From assembly GCA_009103225.1 (NCBI GenBank), contig RHPI01002714.1, forward strand, positions 9,419-64,364: a DNA stretch of 54,946 nucleotides, in the 5' to 3' direction. Numbering within the stretch: the first letter of the stretch is position 1; each line of letters begins with the position of its first letter. Position numbers and translations under genes: made by a program. This document shows positions 40,733 to 50,696 of this stretch, one piece after another. The notes under the pieces are model-generated. The model saw only the letters and a list, made by a program, of their open reading frames with translations, made no database searches and was not told where the DNA came from. The stretch comes from Chlorokybus atmophyticus (Eukaryota > Streptophyta > Chlorokybophyceae > Chlorokybales > Chlorokybaceae).

Positions 40733-43700
40733 ATGGGAGTCCTTTGTCCGTATTGCCACATGCGCTTCGCCACACGCAGCTCGGTCTACATGCACATTAT
40801 TAGCAGCAGGGTGTGCAAGCAGATCAAGCTGTATGTCGGCCAGCGTCCATTACAGTACGATGCGGGTCATGTTGAACCGGGGAGTTCGATCCAGGATGCT
40901 CACATGCTTGATGCTGAAGGACACACGCACAGCAGCAACAGGAGGAGGAGGAAGTGAACGAGGGCTTTCGATGTGTGCATGTGCCTGAGAAACCTGTGGC
41001 ACGCCAACATGGAAGTGGAGGCGTCCCTTCGCACGCGTCGGAATCCAGGTGGTATGGCTCGGAGCATGCTCTTGCAGTGGCATTCGTGCAGTGCAACAAC
41101 GGCCAAGGCCTGTCGGCCTCCGACATGGGGCGGATCATCAAGTGCATCCGAAATGCACACTTCCTGACGGAAGAGCTCCAGTGGGAGACCGGTGTGCATG
41201 TGGCCAGCTACCTCCGGACCACGATTGCTTTCTCTCAGTCTGAGGTGTGTTCACGGTGTGCGGTGCATGTGCTTCAACCATCAGAGCCATGTCACATATG
41301 CACATGCGAGTGTGCTGCCGTATCAGAACTACGTGACGGCTGACCTGCGCAAGCCTGGAGACCCTGAGGATCAGGACATCTGCGTCACATATATGCCGGC
41401 CAAGGTCTGTGAAATGCAGTACCTAATGCAGTATCAATGCGGTATCTATTCTGAGGCCAGCATAGTAAGTAATGCTCTTGGTCGGAGCAGGTATGGCTCG
41501 CGCGGTTGTATGGCAATCCACATGCCGCCAATGGCTTCATTTTCAAGTACACTGATGACGAGCACAGCTTTGGCCATCCTTCCACGGGCGATTGGTGGAA
41601 GGATGTGGAGGTGGATTTGAGGAGAGAGGTGGGGGAAGCGTCCTACTTGGCGCCTGCCATTCTGTACAGTGACAAGACCACGCTGGACAGCGCGGGCAAG
41701 CGCTCTGGCTACCCTCTGATGGCATCGCTTGCCAACTACAGTTGGGACATGTATGCTAGCAACATGGGGGTTGTTATGATAGCGCTTCTGCCGGTGGTTC
41801 ACGCAGTGGCCGGGCATCCCACCTGGGCGCAGGGCAAGGAGTCGTTCTCCATTCGAAAACGTGAGAGTTTTCATAACGCTTTGAATGTAGTGTTAGGGGA
41901 TGTGAAGCGGGCGAGTTGGGAAGGTCTGCAGCTCATCGACCCGAATGGCATCGAGTGTCGTGTGTTTCCCGCGCTTGCCAACTACATCAGCGATTTGCAG
42001 GTAGTGGGCATGAATGGTTGTAACCGGATGCAGCCTGCCAGCAAACAGTGCATGGAGGATGTTGTCAGTAGAACATCTGAGTTTGTCGTGTTATAGGAGA
42101 CTGCCACACTCGCACGCACTGTGTCGGGCAACCAAACACGACATCCTTGCGATGTTTGTCTCGTCACCAAATCAGATCTGTTGGAGATGGATGAGGACCG
42201 GGAATTCAGAACCGAGGCCTTCTACACATCAGCAATACGTCAGATGCGGGCGGACCTGCATAGCGGTGTTACGAATGCACGCCAGACAGCCAAGGCTTTC
42301 AAAGAGCAGCACTCCATGCATGTCGACGAGGTAATGGTCAAATTATCGGCATTCGTGAGGATGAATGGCTTTTCGTGAAACCAGGCAATGTGGTTTGGCA
42401 ACAGAATGCACTGTGGGGTTGGCGACAGTCGCGCGTGCCGGGAGCTGATTGCTACTCTCGTCTTGCCCCTGACGCAATGCATGTGCTGGGAGGCATCATT
42501 GACCACCTGCTTGTGTACGACGCCGCGCAAGAACGAATGCGTCCATCCACGAGACAGATTCTGCAGGCCAGGCACGTCTTTGGTGTTGCTTTTGTGTTGA
42601 ACACAAAAGCCAACAACACGTGCTCACGAGCAGATGTGCACAGGCTGAATGCATGCAAGGCGACTCTGCGGGTTTCGCACTTCAAGGCACCCACAAGCAC
42701 AGTAGATTTCTTCCTGTCCGACCACTCCTTTCAGGTGGTGGAGAAAGTGGCGGTGCTGCAGCTGCTGCCGGTCCTCGCAGACGGTTTGCTGCTCGACAGT
42801 GAGGGCAACGATTTCTTTACCATTGCTGCCGCATCGCTTGCCCAGTGGAACAAGAAGTTGCTCAAGGCGCATGAACACACAAGAGAGACCCTGACCACAG
42901 CCGACAACGAGCTGGCTGCCTTCAAAGCTGCAGTGTTGCATCCGCTACTGTCGTCATATTCTGCACAGAAGTCAGGTTGGAAGATCGAGAAGATGCATCA
43001 GCTCACTCATTTTGGGCTGGCAGTTGTCAGCAGTGGACACCCAGATTGGTTCAGCGCCAACCGCATGGAGCAGACGCACGCCCAAAATATCAAACGGTGG
43101 GCGCGTGGTGGCAACAACCGGGACTACCAGGCACGTATCCTGAAGGCATGGAGCTGTGCGGAATATGTGAGAGAGGATGGCATGGTCGTGGATCCCGAGA
43201 TGCGCTCGGTCATGGCGCAGGCGCGGCAGCAGTGCTGTAATGTCATGGAGAAGACGGACAAGTTGCTACGGATGGATGTGCTGACAAGGAGGGAGTCCAG
43301 CCCGTACTGGAGCGGATCTGCGCGTAGTTGCCAAGTCGCCTTGAAGACTCCATTCGTCGACAAGCTGCCTGCCACCCTGGACAGCTGGTTGAGGAGGGAA
43401 CAACTGGAGTTGGCCGACGGGTGGCGTGCTGTTCGCGTGGTGAACGGAGGCGCAGCGGTGTACACGACATCAGGAGTCAGCATGGCGCGCGCAACTGGGA
43501 TGTTCCATGGGCGGCCTTGGTTCTCTACACTTGAGTTGGAAGGTGATGAGGACGGTGTGAACGTGACGTGGTGGGCTCAGGCACTCCTTTTTCTGCGCGT
43601 GGTGGTGTGGGGTGGTAGCGGCAAGCGCGTGTGGAAGGAGGTCGTGTTTGTCCGCTGGTACACGAAGCTGGATGTGACGAGCGACACAAGGTGCATCGCT

Positions 43701-43856
43701 CTGGAATGGGAAAAGCGTCGAGGCGGTCCACATTTTGATGTCGTGACTCTGGAGCAAGTAAAAGGCATTGTCCAGATGCTCCCCATGTTTGACAAGGACA
43801 GCGCCCGTGTACAAGAGGGCAAGTATTGGGTGAATGTTCACTGCACTTCCACATGA
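40733..43856 (+). CDS. Plavaka-like (CACTA superfamily) transposase
   Basis: The N-terminal exon (ATG 40733) encodes a zinc finger, CPYCHMRF … MHIISSRVC. Later exons include WYGSEHALAVAF and GLSASDMG (41047–41140), then 41478–42000 with YSDKTTLDSAGKRSGYPL and MIALLPVVHAVAGHP. Next come 42097–42330 (CDVCLVTKSDL) and 42405–43856 with LAPDAMHVLGGIIDHLL, KMHQLTHFGLAVV and ANRMEQTHAQNIKRWARGGN. This order, with a YxDxT-type block, a (C/D)xxH-like DAMH box and a late Glu next to His, matches Plavaka transposases. Candidate catalytic acids are the Asp of SDKT, the Asp of PDAMH and the Glu of MEQTH. Introns at 42001–42096 and 42331–42404 join cleanly. The long last exon is uninterrupted, so this copy looks better preserved than the Tnp2 gene. 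The C-terminal 250 residues are unassigned. The gene ends 204 bp from the convergent methyltransferase. Confidence 0.75.
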
Positions 43857-44059
43857 CATATGTACTTGTCTTACTACTCTGAGTTTGGAGCATATCAGTC
43901 AGTTAGGCATTGCTAATCGTATGCTAAGACTTTTGCATGTGGACGTGTACAATACCGGGCAGCTGTCACTGCACAACTGTCACCACAATCGAATGATCCA
44001 TGCAACATTCAACAATCAGTCCGCCGTGTGGCATTAAGCATCAATACAGTGCACCACAC

Positions 44060-45787
44060 TCAAGCCTCATAGTTCCATGACACAGGAGGGTAGTCACAGC
44101 GCATATCCATTGTTTCAAGCATGAGACGCCCTATGCACTCCGCCATTGCGGGAGGAACTGCATTCGCTATGGAAACGGCCGAGGTCATCCATGGCACTCC
44201 CAGCGCTGTTTGCCACGCAACAATGCCGCCCCTGGTGCTTGGAAGGCCATAGACCGGGTACATCTGCTGTGGCGCGTTTGATGTCACAATTGTCTTCTTC
44301 GCGCTAGCGGGCAGGTGCGGCGATAGCATTCCAACTGCCTTGCCCTCGTGCGAGCAGCGTGCTAGTGGGGTAGCTACCACTGGCTGTGTCTCAAACAGAC
44401 GGTGTCGGAAAGTTGATAGGCCAAACATCGTGCCACAAAGGGACAGATTGGGTCTGAATGAGGAAGCTGCTCCTGGCACATTCTCAATCACAAACTTGAC
44501 CTGGCTTGCAAGCAGCAGACGTCGGACGAGCGGTATCATATCCTGGTGTCTCCAGGATGTGCCATGTGCCGCCCGTTGAGGTGCCGGGATAGCACCTGAA
44601 TAGGCCTGGCATGGTGGACTGGCCCAGATGAGCTCGTACTCGCTCAGCTCTCCTGCACTCAGGGTGCATTCATCGCGGTGTATGAAGGGTAGCGGGTACT
44701 CAGAGGAGGGACTTATGTCCATCTCGGTCACGTCAAAGCTTGCGTGGTATAGACCGACACTGGCATCGCCACCGCCGCAGAATAGGTCGAGTGCCCTTGG
44801 TCTGCGTGTGCGTCCCAGCTTGTTGTCAAATGGCGTGTATGTGGTCAAGGCTGGCCGTGGTGCTGGCCAGGGACTAACAATGATGCCGTCCGGCTTACTT
44901 TGCGACTGACGTTCTCCCCTCCAGCGCGCAGAACATGGCGTGCCCCGTCAACTGATGTGTACGCGAATGCGTTGTGCCCTTTGAAGTTGATGGTTTGTGG
45001 TCGATCACCGTCATCGAATACTATACGGTGCTGCCCTGCAAAGACATTTTCCATTGCACCATGCATATATGATGCGTCCTCAATCTCGCACGCCACGAAG
45101 CAATGCTGACCTGACGCTTGCTTTAATGATTCCACAACGCTCGCATACCATTCCCCATCCAGCGGCCAATGCACCATGACATTCACACCGATCAGCTGCT
45201 CGCATCCCAACTTAACTGCGTTCCGCAGCCGATGCAGTGCGCTGTCCAACAGTCGATGGTCTGCCTCCTCTACAGCGGCCAGGGGATGGAACTGCCCACG
45301 CCCACACCGTGCAAGACTGCTCTGAATGCGACAACAGCTTCAACATGCATGAAATAAGCATACGCCCAACATAACATGCAGTGATACGTCGCGGTCCACT
45401 CTTGTGGATTACCTCCACAGCATCCACCACCTGTCCACTAACCACATGTCCCGGTGTTGTCCATGTGAAGAAGCGCATGGGTTCCCCTCGCCACTCGAAG
45501 CATGAGCGCGAGCACGATTCGCACACGCACTGCACGCAATGGAAAAACTCGGGTTCCTTGCACAGCACTTGGCCGAGGCGGCAGCCAAACACGTCGACAT
45601 TGTGTGTGGTGTGATGCCAGCAAGCAGCACTAATACCGTGGCACACTGTCTGCACTCGCTGGCATTCGGTCAAGTGTGCTCGCATTTGCTGCCTACGGCC
45701 ATTGGCACATACGTACGCATTGCGTTGTGGGCACACCAAGCATGGTCTTCTAGGTGAGGGTGATTCAACTGCTGCCGCCGACATCAT
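44060..45787 (-). CDS. Zinc finger, Tudor-like and phage-type C5 DNA methyltransferase (locus B)
   Basis: Exon 1 (45787–about 45418) holds a zinc finger (CLVCPQRN … RAHLTEC) and a Cys/Trp-rich block (ACWHHTTHN … CKEPEFFHC … FEWRGEPM). It splices in frame at GAG/gtaatc to exon 2 (about 45272–44899), which carries a Tudor-like fold: VMVHWPLDGEWYASVV then HRIVFDDGDRPQTI. The catalytic exon (to 44060) has DLFCGGGDASVGL, SPPCQ (Cys80 from the ATG at 44848), ENV (122–124), FRHRLFET and AVPPAMAECIGRLM. Motif I reads CGGGD rather than the usual CGAGG, so activity needs testing. The short form resembles phage cytosine methylases. Each block aligns with the gene at 18840–20534, so the two are paralogues carried by different transposons. 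The exon 2–3 junction phase could not be settled by eye. Confidence 0.85.
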
Positions 45788-45829
45788 GCAAAATAGGAAT
45801 CGGCACGGCTGCCCACCAACTGAGCGAGA

Positions 45830-46000
45830 CTTTAGGGTACGGGCATCAATTTAGGGTTGCCAGCTTACGAACCCTAAATGGGTCAAACTTCACGTGAAGC
45901 ACGACTGTACCTTATACGCTATTGCAGTACCATGCATGGTACTGCATCAAAATGAATGGTACTCCATCTGTTAATGGTAGTACAGTACAAGGATACTCGC
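45830..46000. promoter_or_regulatory. Methyltransferase B upstream region with GTACCAT palindrome (P2)
   Basis: Lies just upstream of the minus-strand methyltransferase. It contains the perfect 24-bp palindrome at 45923–45946 (core GTACCATGCATGGTAC), further ATGGTAC words to 45985, and two AACCCTAA-like telo-box variants at about 45850–45890. Regulatory role inferred. Confidence 0.5.
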
Positions 46001-46314
46001 ATACTACCACGATCGTAGAGACAATACTGTGCTGTCATGCCATGGAACCCAGAGCGCTGTCCGAGTTTGTTGCTGTCAACCACGCTCTAAACCAGCGAGG
46101 TATGCAAGCCATGCACTGACTCATGCGCCGGGCAGTCATCATACACATGTACAGCCAATGCTTCTACAACAGCAGATCTCCTGTGCAACATGCACCATGC
46201 TGCAACTATACATGTACCTACATGGTTCACAGGAAGCCAACACAAAACTACAATACATGCACAAATAGCATCAAGGCGGGGGCCAAATCACCGCCGACAC
46301 GTTGGCGTCTTGCA

Positions 46315-47309
46315 TCAGGCGTGGCGACCAAAATGGGTGAGGTTGCTTGCAGAATGGACACGCTTGTAGATTCCTTGATTTATTTTTGCCACAGTCTTCT
46401 GATGTGCTATGATGCAGACATGGCACATCGCTTTCTTGCAACAGGGCGTCTCCCCATCCGCTGGGGGGGGTGGCTCTTCAATGCGACAAATCAGCACACA
46501 TGGTGCACGCGGGTGTGCAAGCTGCCTCTGCCACCAAACTCTGTTATCGCGTCGCAGGCGTAGCGACTCCCATCTGAATGGCGCAGCATAACGCTCCACT
46601 GCCTGCTCGATCACCTGACGCCCATCTGCCGCCATACACCACCTGCTGGTCTTGGTGGTCTTGTCCAGCATGCGTTCATCCAGGCCCTCGACATGGCTGT
46701 CGTCACTCGTGTACTCCCCCGCATCGTCATTTTCTTCGAGCTTCCACAGAATCAGCTCGACGTGCCGTATGACATACAGCCACTGCCAGCCAAAGCATGC
46801 CAAGTACAGCTCGAATGGTTTTACTTGCCACCCAGTATGTTTGCTCAGGTAGTGGCACACATCTCGACCCGCATTAGTCGACATCGACAGGTACATCTGC
46901 TGCAGCAGGTCGAAGTTCTGCTCCGCAGATAGCTCTTGCACATTGCCGGGTTGCTGCGGCAGCAACAACACCATCATATCGAGGACGGCGAGGGGCAACA
47001 ACGTACTACGGATGGCCATATCGTGTATGGGTTCCAACCACGGCCAATCCCCAGAGGTCTGCTTAGACCGCATTCCCCGCGTTTGCTCCCACTTATTGCA
47101 AACTTTCGTCACCCACCTCGAGGCATGCCGCATGCGGTGATGCAGCGCGTCTTGGGCGTACTGTAGGGTGATCAACTCCTTTGCACTACGAGTAAGCCCC
47201 CCAAAGCGTCTGCGCGTCGGTGCTTTGAGCTTAGGCAGCTCGTGCCGCACCGGCTGTCTCTCTGGACGATGCTGAGCAGCCACTTGACGCTGTAAACCCG
47301 CCTGTGCCT
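46315..47309 (-). CDS. Probable C-terminal exon of the OTU gene (locus B)
   Basis: An open frame follows a GAGTAG acceptor at about 47310 (AQAGLQRQVAAQHRPERQ…) and runs about 331 codons to a stop at 46315. It begins with a basic helical region (RRRFGGLTRSAKELI). A Trp-rich segment follows (FGWQWLYVIRHVELILWKLEE). It ends with a Cys/His cluster (PCCKKAMCHVCIIAHQK) that could bind zinc like a small RING-type knuckle. A short Lys-rich exon (about 47450–47388) would link it to the OTU exon. It could instead be a separate gene, with ATG at 47283. The family is unrecognised. Confidence 0.5.
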
Positions 47310-47446
47310 ACTCAGGACACACAGTCAGCCCTAGTGAGGCTTCAAGGCGCTGTGCTTCCAATGTTGTAACGATGCCTCACCTTTCCTTTTTGGGTCCTGT
47401 CAGCGTCCTTTAATCCAACAACCTTCTTCTTTTTTTTTTTGTCACC

Positions 47447-48760
47447 CTACACATCCTGGCAGGCGCTCTCCGTGGCATTGTCACTCAGAGGAGGTAAGGC
47501 GTTATCTTCTTGCTCCACAGCCTTGCGCTTGTTGGTTGCCTCCCGTTCCTCCACGACCTCACGTTGCTTCATGAGGTCGAGCATGAAGCCTTTGTCTTTC
47601 AGCGCAGCTTTTAGGATACCTCGATCAATCTCTTTACCAACAAGACAGGCTGGGATCAATGTGGCAAGCTTAGAGGGAGAGGGCGAGCTACAGCTGCTTC
47701 TTGATGGAGATGCCTCCGGATGGTCAGAGTGCGGTGGCAAGTGAGTCTCCGCGGCAGGAAGGGAGGGTGCTGAATTGGGATTGCGAGCATGTGGCTGTGG
47801 TTGAGGGGAGGCAGGATGTGCAGAACACTCGGCTACTTCTTGCCTAGCACACGAAGGCGAGGCCTTAGGCGTTGGCGCAGCACTCTGGGTCACCGCCGGT
47901 GGTAGCGGGGAATTGGCAACGCCATTTCGCCACTCTCCGATCAGGTGTGTTACCTCCGGTGGCACTTCATGCATAGGCCACGACCACTGTTCTGTGCTTG
48001 CAGGCTTGAGCAGCCAAAAGTGTGCTTCTGGCTCATCAGAAGCAGTGATGCCCACCACCAGGACTGAGTTGGGGGCTTCTTTATTTCCAACCCAAACTGC
48101 GCTGCCGGGCCGTGGCACCCACTCCCCATGCTCGCGCTGAACGGTCATGCAGCCAATCAACAAGCCCAGCTTGTTGGCAAACATGGTCATCTGCAGGTGC
48201 TCGACGTACACATCTTTTCTCCGCACGATCTGTCGCACCTTGGCCATGGCTAGGTCAATGTTGCAGTTGATATCAGCCAACATGGTCGCAGGCAGTTTGT
48301 CGTAATACTGCGCCATCTCTCCCGCGGCACCAGTGGCTCTGCAGAGGTCTAGGATTTTGCTCGCCACGCCTGCATCGACAGCCTTGGCGGTGATTTTGCG
48401 GAGAGTGTGCCCCCTGCCGTCGTCGTCCATGGTGTCCAGCATGGCCCAAAATCTGCTCGAGCTGGGGCACTTGTGATCATCCAGGACACTTTGCGCTATG
48501 GATGGCCTGGCGCGAAATACACAATGGTAGAAGCAGTTACCATCCGTTGGCGCATTGAAGTGGTCCCATGAGGCGAGCTGGCCACCTAGCATGACTGATG
48601 GCCGTATGCGGGTTGCGGCCAGCTCCTCTGATGACTCGCTGGCAGGTGGTGACCCCTGCTGCATGCACATACAGCACTCACATGGTGTGTCCAACTGTGG
48701 ACGGCAAGAGTCACAGTGACTGATAAAGTACCTGAGTTTGGGGCAGACTGCCGGCTTCAA
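47447..48760 (-). CDS. OTU-like cysteine protease (locus B)
   Basis: In this 437-codon frame the OTU-type core spans about residues 66–255. PTDGNCFYHC carries candidate nucleophile Cys76, helices follow (FWAMLDTMDDDG, AAGEMAQYYDKL), and EAHFWLL carries candidate His247 near the end of the domain. OTU enzymes cleave ubiquitin chains. Cysteines just before the domain (CDSCRPQ, CECCMC) may bind zinc, although a possible intron removes part of this stretch. After the core come a Pro/Ser-rich linker and a charged helical segment (LKDKGFMLDLMKQREVVEER). It shares domain position and local sequence with the OTU domain at 16195–18691 (both read DGNCFY and have a similar MAQYYDKL / MGEDYEKA stretch). 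It lacks the Ala/Lys repeat and Gag-like part of that protein. Confidence 0.7.
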   Translation of the reverse strand: MKPAVCPKLRYFISHCDSCRPQLDTPCECCMCMQQGSPPASESSEELAATRIRPSVMLGGQLASWDHFNAPTDGNCFYHCVFRARPSIAQSVLDDHKCPSSSRFWAMLDTMDDDGRGHTLRKITAKAVDAGVASKILDLCRATGAAGEMAQYYDKLPATMLADINCNIDLAMAKVRQIVRRKDVYVEHLQMTMFANKLGLLIGCMTVQREHGEWVPRPGSAVWVGNKEAPNSVLVVGITASDEPEAHFWLLKPASTEQWSWPMHEVPPEVTHLIGEWRNGVANSPLPPAVTQSAAPTPKASPSCARQEVAECSAHPASPQPQPHARNPNSAPSLPAAETHLPPHSDHPEASPSRSSCSSPSPSKLATLIPACLVGKEIDRGILKAALKDKGFMLDLMKQREVVEEREATNKRKAVEQEDNALPPLSDNATESACQDV

Positions 48761-48764
48761 ACTT

Positions 48765-50185
48765 GCAGCGGGTGGGGTAAGGTAGGTGCATAAGCCACAT
48801 CGGTTGTTGCATTGTGCTGTGGTCTCGCCGGTGGCGGCAAGAAGGATTGTTGCCCCGCAATCACCGGTGCTGCTCGCGGAGGAGATGGCAATGCATGAAG
48901 GACTGGTGCCGCGGAAGGTGGTTGCGCTCTGGCTGGGAGGGGAGCAGGAGCTGCACGTGAGACCACTTGTGCATGCAGCAAGGGGGGCTGTATACAGGAC
49001 CCAGGATAAGATGGCTCACAATGTTGCAAAGGACGAATATAAGCTTATGCAGTGCCTGACGCATTGTTACCAAGGCACGAGCATAAATGACAGCGACTTA
49101 CCACAATGGCCCGTGGGCTGCATGGAGCAGGGGAAGCCATGGGGGCTGACAAGGTGGTATTTGCTGCACTCTCCCCGCCACCCTCAATGGCAGACTCGTC
49201 ACGGAGCTCGTGAGCCATGGGCACAACATGCGCCACTGCCCCAATGGACATGTCGGGATTCAACAGGCCAACATGCATGTTAAATTGATGCCGCATTGCC
49301 GCCGCGCCCATCAGCAAGTGGGATTGAAGGACCAGTTGATGGGATTGAATCCAGGCTTGCATAGAAGCTCCAAGAGGACCTAGTGCACTGTGGTGCTGTC
49401 AACCAATCACATGTGGGTTAGCTGCATGCTTGCGACACTGCAATTGCAATAGTCAACTGCGTCACACCGTCATCTGTTGGTTGCTTCGAACAGTCACCTG
49501 CGGCATTGCTGGTTGATGCACGATTAATTGCATGGACTGCGTCATTGCTGGTTGATGCACTATTGGTTGAATGCCGGACGAATGGCCACGCGCTCCTATG
49601 CTTAAACCCAGCCTACTTCATTCGGCACGCGCGCACGACTTCGCACGCTCACGCACATCCTAGCATGCAGAGGTAGGCATGCATTGGAGCCGACATTGCA
49701 GTCAACATGCACAGCGAGATTGGCAACAACAAACCGCCGCCCAGCTCTGTCTATCTGTTCTTGCTTCCGCAATGTCGGCTTGATTGTAGGGTGGGTATGG
49801 GTGAATAGTGGAGGCCTACAGCCACGCTACATATATCACATGGACTGCGCTAAAAAACAAATTGCTCTTGCCAGGAAATGCATGTGACTGTTGAGCGTAC
49901 CTCTGCATTCCTTTGTGCTTGTTCCCACAGCCGCAATTGGTCCCGCATGATTCTGACAAGGGGCTCCAAGGACTGCAGCTCCTGATCCACTTCCTGTTGC
50001 AGAAAGCGAGCCACCAAGCAGCTCTCTGTGTGAAGATGGTCTTTAATGGCTTGCCTGCTGGTTTGTCCAATGTTGGTGATGCATGTTGGACAGCCCCATT
50101 GCTGACGCCTGCCATGATCCATGACGTGGCGACCGGTAGTAGCTGGCTTCGCTGCTTGAACTCTTACGACCACAACTTCTCGCAA
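48765..50185 (-). CDS. Probable N-terminal exons of the locus B OTU gene
   Basis: Three exon-like stretches precede the OTU frame on the minus strand. The first, 50185–about 49890, holds a possible zinc finger (CPTCITNIGQ … HLHTESC) followed by a coiled coil (FLQQEVDQELQSLEPLVRI). The second, 49362–about 49110, is His/Met/Ala-rich. The third, 49029–about 48765, is strongly Pro/Ala-rich and low in complexity. Acceptors and donors are plausible but I could not settle every phase, so this may be one gene with 47447–48760 or a separate one. The finger plus coiled coil recalls other small proteins in this locus. An undetermined base (N) lies just upstream, within a GCC-rich stretch. Confidence 0.4.
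49376..49815. other. Non-coding gap within the OTU B gene region
   Basis: No exon was recognised. It contains a near-direct repeat of GCTGGTTGATGCAC (about 49508 and 49546) and is probably intron. Confidence 0.35.
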
Positions 50186-50339
50186 AATGTGCCACGCCGC
50201 CGNGCCGCCTCCTCCAACTCCTGGTCCTCCGCCTCCTAGTCAAACCCCGGCCCATCAAGCCTGACATTCGACCCGTCATCAACCTGGTGCCCATGCGTGC
50301 CATCATCCGGCCATCAATGAAGCGTGTTTGGGTGAGTGC

Positions 50340-50560
50340 ATGCTAACTCCCATTTGGGCTGATCGAGCAATGCCTCTGTCCTACCATGGATGGTACGACA
50401 GAGCCATTGTACAGCAATCGCTGGGGTTGGACGAGAGATGCCTCTGTCGTACCATAAATGTTACGACACAACCAATGTTACCAATGGTTGTACGAAGCAT
50501 AGATGGCACGAATGCATAAGTCGTACCATCAACCATGGGAGCAAGAGCGCACTACAAGTG
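50340..50560. promoter_or_regulatory. Divergent promoter with inverted GTACCAT motifs (P3)
   Basis: It contains CTACCATGGATGGTACGAC, GTCGTACCATAAATGTTACGAC-type words (imperfect dyads) and GTACCATCAACCATGG. It lies between the minus-strand OTU gene and the plus-strand gene at 50697. A GGCGGC tract follows at 50637. The motif is shared with 40345–40580 and 45923–45985. Confidence 0.55.
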
Positions 50561-50696
50561 CGACTCTAGTGCGGGACTCTAGACGTTCAAAACCGCCTCA
50601 TTTTCGTTTTCGCGCCTCGTACATTCGAGCGGGCCAACCGGCGGCGGCAGCGCCACTTACAGCTAAACAGGCGGCACCCGACTATCAGTTGAAAAG

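Noticed and set aside
50203-50203. Undetermined base N
   Set aside because: It lies in a GCC-rich stretch that is hard to sequence; no biological meaning.
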